This document shows positions 9,553 to 17,807 of a stretch of 20,828 nt of DNA, piece after piece (positions within the stretch are counted from its first letter, which is position 1; every line of letters begins with the position of its first letter). Under the pieces are notes generated by a model. It was not told where the DNA came from, ran no database searches, and worked only from the letters and a program-made list of their open reading frames with translations. Both the position numbers and the translations under genes were made by a program. The DNA comes from Jaapia argillacea MUCL 33604. Lineage: Eukaryota > Basidiomycota > Agaricomycetes > Jaapiales > Jaapiaceae. Where the stretch lies: positions 138,995 to 159,822 of the forward strand of contig KL197742.1 of assembly GCA_000697665.1 (NCBI GenBank), in the 5' to 3' direction.

Positions 9553-12529
9553 CTACACTACCCCGGTGGTGTCTACATCATCCACAACCTCCGACACCCT
9601 CTTCCTCTTCTTGTTGACAGCAGCTAAAAGCTCAGACATGTGGAGAAGATCGCAACAGCCCCATGAACCTAAGCATAACAAGGCTTGGATAGAAGTTGGG
9701 GAGAGGCGGTTATGAGTGAAATGGAGTAACTGTCATCCTTGAGAGAAGGCACGTTCAACGGCTGTAGATGCACCTGTATCGAAAGCCAAAGATTAGATCT
9801 CACAAAGATATCATAAGTTGAAACACTCACCAGGCACGCTTAAGTAGTCAAGCGCCATCCAATGAAGGTTGGGGTAGACCTTGTGGTTATCCCACCACCA
9901 CTTCAACAGATCCTTCACAGTCTCAACAGGAAGGCCAAGGTACTCATCCAGCTCATCCTGGAAGGGGACTTTTCCAGCTAAAGATACATTTGCAAATCCA
10001 CCGTATTCATCATCAGAAACCTATAACTTATCAGCAGAGAGTAAGAATGCGAACACAATGACTTACCTCCATTTGCAAATCTGTATGATGGCTGTTGGCA
10101 TCATCAGGAGCCTGGTCCTTATACCAAGTGTCATACTCATCCCAAGTAACACTTTCGGCAACATCGATCCACTGGGCCTCCCAGTGATTTTGCCGAAAGT
10201 ATTCAAGTTTGAGGCCAGGGTGCAAGACTATATATAAGTGTCAGTCAAATGAAAGGAAGAATACAGACAACGATACATACTCATTGCAATCTGGTAAACA
10301 TCTGAGGAGTCAGTCTTCGAATAATACCTGTTGATAGTGGCCTTGCCAAGTCACATGGCAGCTTGGATTGCCAGGTGATACTGCCATGAGTTTGATCAAG
10401 GATGGAGCACTTCATCAATTTTGTCCATGCTTGGAATGACATTTGCAATGGTGCAAATGGTGTCCTGGGAGTATAAAAGAGTTGCATGTTTGAAGGTCTA
10501 GAAAGATGTCAGTATGGGAGGGAATGACACTGGATGAAGACAACTTACCACCAAAATATGAGCAAGATCCTCAATGATCTTCCAATCATCAGCATTGAGC
10601 TCAAACTTCCTCAGTTTCAGGGCCTTGGTTCTCGGTACTTCAGAGTGAACGCCATCATGGTATAGGTTGAATTCCAACAGGTTATGATGTCGTGAGGGAT
10701 AAGACGAATGGGAAGATGATGGGATTGGCATGCCAGGTGCCAGGCTGGGAGAGCAATGGTTGTCGAGTGGATGATTGCAAAGGCAAGTTGGTGAACCTAT
10801 GTAAATGTTATAAACAAAATTAGACATGATTATCAGAGGAGAAATGATGGACATACCTTTGACAATGTTGTATGAACCTCTTGTGTCTTTTCAACCAGTT
10901 TCTCCTGGGCCTGCTCATCCAGTACTTCAAGTTCATCCACCTCATCCTTGTCCCTTCATCCTGGTCTGGGTCATCACCAGTGTCATCATCTTCACTATCC
11001 AAGTCATAGGCCAAAGGGGGAATGCTGTCTCCATTGTCATCGACTACCATATCATCAGTTGCTGATGAAGAACACTTCCCATTGAATAGCTTGAGGATAG
11101 ACTTGACAACAAGGTTGACTGTGTGATTGAAGCATCGAACTCGGTTGGCAGCTTTGAATGAGTTGCTGAGCCAGTCAAGTTTGGTCGTCTGCTTATCATT
11201 CGAGGTGGTGTTATCTGCAGTGAAGGACAGGATCTAAAATCAGAGTAAGAGGTTGTCAAATCATTCAATACAAACAGAGATCTTACCTTCTTCTCAAGGC
11301 CATAATCCACAAGCATATTATGGAAGGCCAAGCCCAGGGTATTGCCTGTGTGAGACTGAGCCAAATGGTTAGTAATGGGCAATACAAGTAGAATACAAGT
11401 CTTACCTCTGGAACCTCAATGATATCAAGAATAAATGAGAGGAGGTGGCCTTCATGTTTGAGGTGAATGGTCCAAGCAACAAAGGGCCGGTGATTGGGGG
11501 ATGCCCATGCATCAGTTCCAAAACTCACTTGGCCAGGGTGCCCCTTGGACAAGTCAGTAACCAGGTAGAACAAATAGCTGGAGCACTTACCACTAAAAGA
11601 TTCTTGATGCATTTGTGACATTTTTTGAACGAAGCAAGGATATTACAGGAAACTGTGTGTGATGAGGGGAGAGACAGATGGGGACGACCAGCCATCATGA
11701 GCTCTTGAAATTCATGGTCATTAACAATATTGGCTGGTTGGTTGCTCTTAGCCAACCATTTGACAAGATGGGCGCTATGGCTCAGATGAGTTGTTTGTAA
11801 AAATGTGAATAAAATAATCACTCACTGAACCTCTGCATTTGTATATGTGCAGTGAGAGACAGTTACAGGACATTGACCTTGACGAGCAAAGGCACTGAAT
11901 ATTGAGCCATCGCACAGTGCACTGTCGCCCTTCATCACAGCATCAATGGCAGCTGCTCCAAAGCAGCCAATCACATGAGACTTGAGGTTCGAGGTGGAGG
12001 ATTTATCCTTGGAATCTTGGTAACGCCAAAGACCTTTGAGAGGGTTCTTGCACTTCCAAGCAGCGCAGGGGAAAAAGTGATAAAGTCGCCTGTCCTGGTA
12101 CTCAACCGTAACATTCAATTTAAAAAACAAATATATGGGCAAGCGCCAGGTTGCCTGCAAACGAGCTGAGTACATTAGTTTTAGAAGGAATAATGAAATA
12201 ACAGCCGCAAACTTACTAAGTTGGTCTTCTGGAGTCTCTTTGTCAACTTGATCTGCAGAGTGGACCAAAGCAATCGATGGTGATACCAGACAAGAACCTT
12301 GGTCCAAGGGAGTAGAAGTTGGGGTGGGAGTAGTGTGATTACTAGAGGCATGGGTAGAGGCTTTCGACCAAGAGTGAGTGAGAAGAGAAGACCTGGCATT
12401 CTTGAAAGGCTTTGCAAGCACCTTCACACCAGCTTTCACAGTTGATGCAAGTTTTGCAACCTTAGATGAGGCACTAGATGTGAGGGAGGAAGTGGAGTCA
12501 GAGATGCGAGCTTTCTTTTTGCCTTGCAT
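9553..12529 (-). pseudogene. hAT-family transposase, 11 exons, decayed
   Basis: Cut-and-paste transposase of the hAT (hobo/Ac/Tam3) superfamily. Minus-strand exons: 12529-12217, 12165-11826, 11774-11591, 11543-11406, 11355-11287, 11233-10857, 10796-10549, 10497-10281, 10227-10067, 10020-9831 and 9773-9553; introns are 46-60 nt with GT-AG ends. A Ser/Thr-rich N-terminus is followed by a BED-type zinc finger (FFPCAAWKC ... NLKSHVIGC), the RNase H-like core (FGTDAWASPNHRPFVAWTIH, then FTADNTTSND and NRVRCFNHTVNLVVKSIL), an acidic linker, and the C-terminal hAT dimerisation region (WWWDNHKVYPNLHWMALDYL, then PGASTAVERAFSQG). Damage: frameshifts near 10955 and 10620-10640, and TGA at 10396-10398, 10351-10353 and 9733-9735. 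After the last TGA homology continues (QLLHFTHNRLSP ... KKRKRVSEVVDD) to TAG at 9553. It cannot make an active enzyme. Family assignment is firm. Confidence 0.88.
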
Positions 12530-12661
12530 TGTGGAGACAAATGTCGAGGTGAAGAATGTACCTTTTCACCCAGGCTTAAATGACCACAAGCAGGGCAATC
12601 AGTGAGGGTCTTTGAAAGGCAGCCGATATTTTCATTTCCCGAATGATGGGGTGATCAATAC

Positions 12662-12849
12662 CTGTGGGTGATGAAACAATACAATGAGCCAATGAGAACG
12701 ACGAAGTGTTGAGCCCTGAAATGTACCATATGCTTGGAACCCCGTGTTCCTAACATCCAACCTGCACATTGCTGTGAAGGGTGGCAAAGGGTTGCCGTCC
12801 CATGATATTTCATGGGATCTTGAGTCAGCCAACCAATGTTTAGGCAGGG
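12662..12849 (-). CDS. Orphan exon of an unknown gene
   Basis: This 188-nt open segment is bounded by a good acceptor (TTATCCAG before 12849) and a good donor (CCACAG followed by GTATTG at 12661). Its translation is protein-like: ALPKHWLADSRSHEISWDG, then NPLPPFTAMCRLDVRNTGF and FQGSTLRRSHWLIVLFHHPQ. A 57-nt candidate intron (12850-12906, starting GTGAGT) lies upstream, but the preceding exon does not join in a clean frame. It lies upstream of the hAT start on the same strand. It may be a left-over of a gene split by the hAT insertion, possibly gene C, or the first exon of an unrelated gene. I do not recognise the domain. Confidence 0.35.
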
Positions 12850-12906
12850 CTGGATAATCGTGCAATGATCAGATTAATTACGAAGAGTATTCTCAGGACA
12901 ACTCAC

Positions 12907-13260
12907 CAGTCTAGCTGGTTGGCACAACCCGGAAAATGAAATTGGCGATGTGCGCAGGCAAAAAGGATTGGATGAGCATCTCAAATCTGCCCAAGAACGC
13001 GATCAGGAGGGGGGATTGGAGCCATCCTCAGCTGTTGTGATGACTGATCTATCTAGAGCTACGCACAACAGAAAAATGGGTTAACGACACAAATAGGAAG
13101 TAAAAAAAAATAGAGGTGGCTCACAATTCGCAACGCCGTATCATCTTGATCAAGGAGATGGGGATGAGCACCTGGTGGGTTAGAATCGAGGCAGCATTGT
13201 CTTGACGTGCAAGACGATCGACGGTTGCGATGCTACCCATATCAGAAAACCCCGGTAAAT
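12907..13260. other. Spacer left of the non-autonomous hAT element
   Basis: A minus-strand stretch at about 12907-12960 reads AHPILFACAHRQFHFPGCAN and could be a further damaged exon upstream of the orphan exon. It is closed 5' by a TGA. An A-run (about 13103-13110) is the only other feature. No gene can be supported. Confidence 0.35.
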
Positions 13261-13268
13261 TTCCAAAT
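13261..13268. repeat. 8-bp target-site duplication, left
   Basis: TTCCAAAT directly precedes the left terminal inverted repeat and is identical to 14378-14385. Eight base pairs is the diagnostic duplication length of hAT elements. Confidence 0.85.
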
Positions 13269-14377
13269 TAGTGATGTTGAGGGCCTGGCTCGGCTCAAAA
13301 CCTGGGGCTTGGGCTCGGCTTTGGTAGGCTCAGGCTTCACAAATCCTGAGCCTGAGCCTCAGGCCCAGGAGAGGGCTTGGTCAGGCTTGGCTCAGGCTCA
13401 AGCCCGGGCTTGTATGAGATGATGGCGAAAACCCTCCATAAATTGATTCTTGTTGCATGATCGGGCACACGGGAACCAAATGGTGTTGTGGGACAAGAAA
13501 GTTGATATTGAGGAGGAGAAAGGGATGTGGGAGACAAGAATGTGAGGAGGTATGTAAGTCATATGATATGAGTGTTTGCTGCACTCAATAGTGAGGGCTG
13601 TGGAAGGTTGGATTAGATGAAGGGTGATTGGGACGAGGACATTCCACTCACCTGTTATTTGTTGACAGCTCTGTGATACTGAGGCCCTCCTCCATCACAC
13701 AGACCACAATCGGATCCTTTGTCGAAAATCTCGCTGTTGTTGTCCTCTGCTTGCTAGTTGTTCTGTAGTAGGAAGTCGGAGGTGCCGACTCTGAATATAT
13801 AAGTGGAAAACATTCCGTCCACCGAAAGACTCATGGGACCAGGAATGGAGGATGCTACGGACCAACTCCTTCAACTTCTCACAATCACAAAGGGTCGTTT
13901 CACTGTCCATTGCAGGGAGTGGACATTGATTATCTACCTTGGTCGGAAAGTTGCCAGCCATGTTAGGCTGGGCGACGACAAGTTGATCTCTGAAGCACGA
14001 AAGAGGATATCAGGCCCACCTCAGGCTCGAAACTTGCTGCTGTACAGTCTGCATTTGCCACTTGTCACAGCGACATGATGCAACAAAAACGTATTGATTT
14101 CCTCTCACCTCGTTTCTTCCATGTACCTTCTCAGTCTCTATGTCCTGCATATGGAAAAGTAAGTATCACATATCACTCACAGTACCAAATGCCTCTCGAT
14201 TAACGACACACTTTCATCTTACAAAGCCTGGGCTAAAGCCTGAGGCTCAGGCTTTTCATGACCCAAGCCCGAGCCCAAGCCCTATGTAGGCCCTCTTGTA
14301 GGCTCGGGCTTGGCCCGGCTTTTTAGGCTCGGGCTTGGCTCAGCTTTGGGCTTCGAGCCGAGCCCTCAACATCACTA
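13269..14377. mobile_element. Non-autonomous hAT-like element, 1,109 bp
   Basis: Both ends carry the inverted repeat TAGTGATGTTGAGGGC (16 bp perfect, then TGGCTCGGCTC against TCGGCTCG), which fits the hAT terminal consensus YARNG. Exact 8-bp duplications (TTCCAAAT) flank it. Inside each end lie dense GGCTCGGGCTTGG-type words in both orientations (about 13280-13410 and 14225-14350), which can fold back and look like transposase-binding subterminal repeats. The middle encodes no transposase, so a hAT enzyme must move it in trans. Whether the decayed hAT gene at 9553-12529 was its partner cannot be told, because that element's own ends were not found. Confidence 0.88.
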
Positions 14378-14385
14378 TTCCAAAT
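14378..14385. repeat. 8-bp target-site duplication, right
   Basis: TTCCAAAT directly follows the right terminal inverted repeat (CATCACTA). Confidence 0.85.
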
Positions 14386-14922
14386 GTGCCAATAAAAAAA
14401 GGGGGGGGGCTGATATGGGGGCGATATGCTGGAGCCCTTTATCGGACTGGTCTGCAGTGTAACCCCAACCTCGCCGCTCTTGTCAATGTCAGCCTCCACT
14501 CGTCCTCCAATTTGCTCAGGCTGACCCGCATGAAGTTAGTGAACTACTCCCCTCACACTGAGCTCTCTGACACGCATGATCTCTCACCGTCCAACATGAA
14601 CTCATCAAGATTGCAATGCATGTGACAAATCGTGACCACACGCATATCACCCTTTCCTCCTTGCTCACCATCCCTTTCTCTTCTTTTCTCCTTTCTCCTC
14701 TTTCCCTAGAGCCTGGGCTCGGAGCCCAATCCCTCCTCGTCTCAACATTCCTGGTCCCTCGAATTAGACCTGACCATGCCTGTCAAACGTAGATTCCCCG
14801 AATTTCCCGTGTGACTGATACTCAGGCTCATGTATGGTTATAAGACCTTTCCTCAAACTTCTTGAAGAGTCGGGGACAGGCGCTCAAGCGCCTTGAGCAT
14901 GTTGATTGACTCCATCATCATC
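14386..14922. other. Intergenic region, putative promoter side
   Basis: An A-run followed by a G-run lies at about 14392-14410. A copy of a dispersed repeat is at 14606-14658, then a long pyrimidine-rich tract (about 14651-14709) of the kind often found at fungal promoters. A GGCTCGGAGCC word (about 14718) echoes the hAT subterminal repeats, and a TATAAG (about 14839) lies some 80 bp before the putative start at 14923. No gene is seen. Confidence 0.4.
14606..14658. repeat. Dispersed repeat, copy 1
   Basis: From CAAG to CACCCTTTCC this matches 17713-17767 just upstream of SMC1. Shared blocks include TGTGACA, GTGACC, CACGC and ACCCTTTCC, and differences are almost all transitions. Confidence 0.6.
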
Positions 14923-15732
14923 ATGGACACCCTCCCTGCTCCTGGAAACCTTCCTTCTCGACCAAGAGCGACATGGTATCAACTTTTAGTCGTCTCATTC
15001 ATCGTGGGCTTCGCCATTCCATGTCATTCGATAATTTGTTCAGTGTTGTCTATCGATGTGACTGTTGCAGTCTCATGGTTGCCGGATGGTGGGAATTAGA
15101 CCCACCTCCACGCCTCTGTTGGTTTTTCGAGACCGACTGGGGGGTTTATCCACATTACTGGTGGAGATGCAGTGGAATTTTCTCTAATCTACCACATTCT
15201 TATGGTGAGTAACGACTCTGCTCTACGTCATATCACTTCGCCAACACACAACCAACAGTAGCCTTCTACGCGGTTAGAGCCTTCTATGGTAGCTGGTTGT
15301 TGTGGGTAATGTTCATTGGTATGTGTATCACCTGGAACCCCCTTGAAGTATACAAATTCCCAAGATTAATTTTTGTAGGACTTCCGCATTACATGATGCG
15401 CCTTTTAGATGGCAAAGCACTGGATAAAAAGATTCATTCTGGTATTTCCACCTTTCATCAGCTTTTCTGACCTGACTTAACTATTCCCAATCTAACAATA
15501 TTTAGTATTGTTCTTGTGTTCTTTCAATTCCTATACTTCCTTGAGTTCGTTGTATTTCTTCTTTCTTTCAAGTCTCCAAGTTTTCTTACGATTGGAGCAC
15601 AGCGTTCCACACGGTCCAACAAGTCTGACAACCTCCAAGCTGGGGAGGCCATCTCGTTCTCATTTTCTTCTCTGTCATGCTGGCAGATTGGTGGGCCACC
15701 ATTATTTGGGGGGAACAGAATACAGTATGTAG
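14923..15732 (+). CDS. Putative small membrane protein, unknown
   Basis: I do not recognise this gene. Three introns are well supported because all are phase 1 and join open exons: 15205-15258 (54 nt), 15319-15378 (60 nt) and 15442-15505 (64 nt, with a CTAAC branch-point-like site). The joined exons read LPHSYVAFYAVRAFYGSWLL, then WVMFIGLPHYMMRLLDGKAL and DKKIHSV; the last exon runs to TAG near 15732. The middle is hydrophobic enough for one membrane span, and the last exon is hydrophobic in two frames. ATG 14923 (MDTLPAPGNLPSRPRATWYQ) is followed by another hydrophobic stretch (LLVVSFIVGFAIP), but its frame closes at a TAG near 15099 and does not join cleanly to the exon ending at 15204. The 5' half is therefore unresolved or damaged. 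The middle exons are the reliable part. Confidence 0.35.
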
Positions 15733-15962
15733 ACTCGTGCAAATTACTGGCTCTTTTTTGCATAACAGTGTAATGTCCGAACTTTCCTTGGAGTCTATTC
15801 CATTTCAGCGATCATGGGTGCCCTGGGATTCACACACAGGGTGAACAGCTACACCCCTGCTGAATAGGATCTGAGGAAGGAACACAGCGAAGTTGAAGGT
15901 TGATAAGATTAATGTGGAGTAAAACATAGAAGAAGCGGTGTATTCAAAGATTCGAGATGACT
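15733..15962. other. Convergent intergenic gap
   Basis: This spacer lies between the 3' end of the putative membrane-protein gene and the 3' end of the hydrolase. I see no gene or repeat. Confidence 0.4.
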
Positions 15963-16796
15963 TTACGCTAAAACTCGGTCAAGGAACTCCTTGACGCGCT
16001 TCGCAATGTGATCCGGAGCCTCCAACGGCAACAAATGACCTGATCCCTCAATGACGACCATCTCCGCCCTATCAACCCCTAACCTGCCCACTACCTCTTG
16101 TCAAACCCTCTTGACAGTCTCCACCCTATCCTCCGCTGCAGCTACAACCAAAACTGGCACCTTGATCTTCCCAATATCAGCTGACACATCCTCTTCACAG
16201 AGTCCATATTTCAGCCATGCAATCTTCGCAGCTGGGTTCCCTGAGACACTACCAACAGCAATGTGGTGGATCTCGTCATCAGAGAGTGGAGATGTAGGAG
16301 AATTCAGGACGTTCCTGATGACAAACTCCACTGATTTGATGGAATCATAGGCGTGGATTTGTTGCTCCTTCATGTCGGGTGGGAGGTGGAGAGGTGTGGT
16401 GGGGGCAGAAGCGAGGAGGATTAGGGCTTTCAAGCCTGCAGGCTGATGACTGGCGATCAGCTGTGTGACTTTTCCACCCATTGAATGTCCAACTAGGACG
16501 AAATCGGTGATTTTCAAGTGATGGATGAGATTTTCGACGTCGGAGGCGAGTTGGGTTATGGAGTATTGTATTGGATCATTGGATGGATCCGTAGAGCTAC
16601 CCCATCCCCGGAAATCAGGGAGTAGTAAAGGGTAGTTGGGCAGTAGGGGCGTGAGTTTATGATACATGGATGAGGAGCTGCCCCAGTAATGGAGGAAGAT
16701 CAGGGTTGGATGAGATGGGTTGGGTGGATCGGAGATGAGGAAGTGGAGGTTGACTGTGGATGAGATGGAGAATGTTTGCGATTGTAGGTGTGCCAT
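15963..16796 (-). pseudogene. Alpha/beta-fold hydrolase with premature TGA
   Basis: This single-exon gene encodes 277 codons of an alpha/beta hydrolase, the usual family size. After ATG 16796 come LIFLHYWGSSSS (oxyanion-hole region, about residues 33-43), DFRGWGSS (61-68), the nucleophile elbow GHSMGG with Ser105, and VPVLVVAAAEDRVE with the probable catalytic Asp223. Codon 232 is TGA (16101-16103). The same frame then continues with QEVVGRLGVDRAEMVVIEGS and GHLLPLEAPDHIAKRV to TAA at 15963, carrying the catalytic His254. As read, the product would stop before the His and be inactive. GTTTGACAA suggests a CGA (Arg) to TGA change. The family includes esterases, peroxidase-like and epoxide hydrolases, and the substrate cannot be told. 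There is no signal peptide, so it is probably cytosolic. A sequencing error at this one base would restore the gene. Confidence 0.8.
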
Positions 16797-17158
16797 CGCT
16801 TAGCAGTTGTGATCAACGCCATCATGCTGTCGCCTGTTATATGGGAAGGTATTGGGTGCTGCGTGAGGCGGTGCAGTTGATGGGTATTGCTAACCCTCCA
16901 CCATCGGGTTGTGGTGATGAGCAAGATTGGAACGAGTTGGGATGTAGTGGCCTCACCATGCTTACTCCATCCCCGAACGCCGAGCGGCTAGGGTCTCGTA
17001 CTTGCTGCTGATGCAAGTGTATGTTGCCTGGCCATATATGTGCGATCAATTGGCGAGCTAAGTGGTCCAGATATAAGTGCCTGCACTTGGCCTGAACATC
17101 GTTTCACGACCAGATGGAACTATCAGAGTTTGGTCAGAGCACTAGCCCTCCAACGACA
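16797..17158. other. Upstream region of the hydrolase, no gene seen
   Basis: Open frames on both strands here are short and lack domain or splice support. This side should contain the hydrolase promoter, but I cannot point to a specific site. Confidence 0.4.
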
Positions 17159-17707
17159 TGACAGGCCCCAGGTGACTGCCATATGTGTTTCTGCGGAATT
17201 AGCATATTTGAGGGCGAAATTGGCCTTCAAGACCCAAAACCCTCTCTGAAATTAGCATATTTGAGGGTTGCATGGTCCAAGGTCCACCGGTCCAGACCTG
17301 GAGAATTTTGATCTCGAAGCGTCATTCATGCCTCCAAGTCACTGACACTCCTGCCATGAAGCAAAACCAATGGTGAAGAGGGTCAGGATACAATCAAAAT
17401 GCCAGAGGCCCCCGAATCTACAGCATCTGCAATGCTCGGAGCTTTCCCAAGACGACGAGACAGCTGTATCAGAAGCTACTGCATTGATTTTCATACCGTT
17501 GATTAGACTGCAGGAGACGAAATTCGGTCCAAGAGCCTTGAAAAGAGGCGTCAGGGATGCGTGACAAAATACGTCACATACAGTGACAAACGTGACACCC
17601 TTCTGCGACTTTGCATATTTGAGGGCCTAAACCTTGCATATTTGTGGCCGATTTCAGAGGTTTTGGCGGAGAAACATATATGGCAGTCGCCCGGGGCCTG
17701 ACGTGAC
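17159..17707. mobile_element. Candidate inverted-repeat element (MITE-like)
   Basis: The left arm (17159-17200, GACAGGCCCCAGGTGACTGC and on) matches the reverse complement of the right arm (17665-17707) at roughly 80-85 percent over about 40 bp. A second inner block (CAAAACCTCTGAAAT-type) also matches. GCATATTTGAGGG occurs at 17202, 17255 and 17613, with a variant (GCATATTTGTGGC) at 17635, all in the same orientation. The interior has no coding signal. I found no clear target-site duplication, so the family is unknown and the ends are approximate. Confidence 0.5.
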
Positions 17708-17712
17708 ACAGC

Positions 17713-17767
17713 CAAGTTGAGACGTGCGTGTGACAGATTGTGACCGCACGCGTACCACCCTTTCCCC
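17713..17767. repeat. Dispersed repeat, copy 2 (SMC1 upstream)
   Basis: This is related to 14606-14658 and ends in ACCACCCTTTCCCC, about 40 bp before the SMC1 ATG. It therefore overlaps the expected SMC1 promoter or 5' leader, a pyrimidine-rich stretch. It could be a repeat end or a shared promoter module. Confidence 0.55.
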
Positions 17768-17807
17768 ATCGTCCTCCTCCTAACGCCAGGTCTCCCAGAT
17801 CAAAACG

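Noticed and set aside
9328-12753. Possible terminal inverted repeats of the resident hAT element (TAGGGTACGACACGGGTT at the left, AACCCCGTGTTCCTAA at the right)
   Set aside because: The match is short and gapped, there is no 8-bp duplication, and the right candidate falls inside the orphan exon.
16101-16103. Selenocysteine or programmed readthrough in the hydrolase
   Set aside because: Known fungi of this group lack selenoprotein machinery, the codon is followed by CAA rather than a known readthrough context, and an Arg CGA ancestor is simpler.
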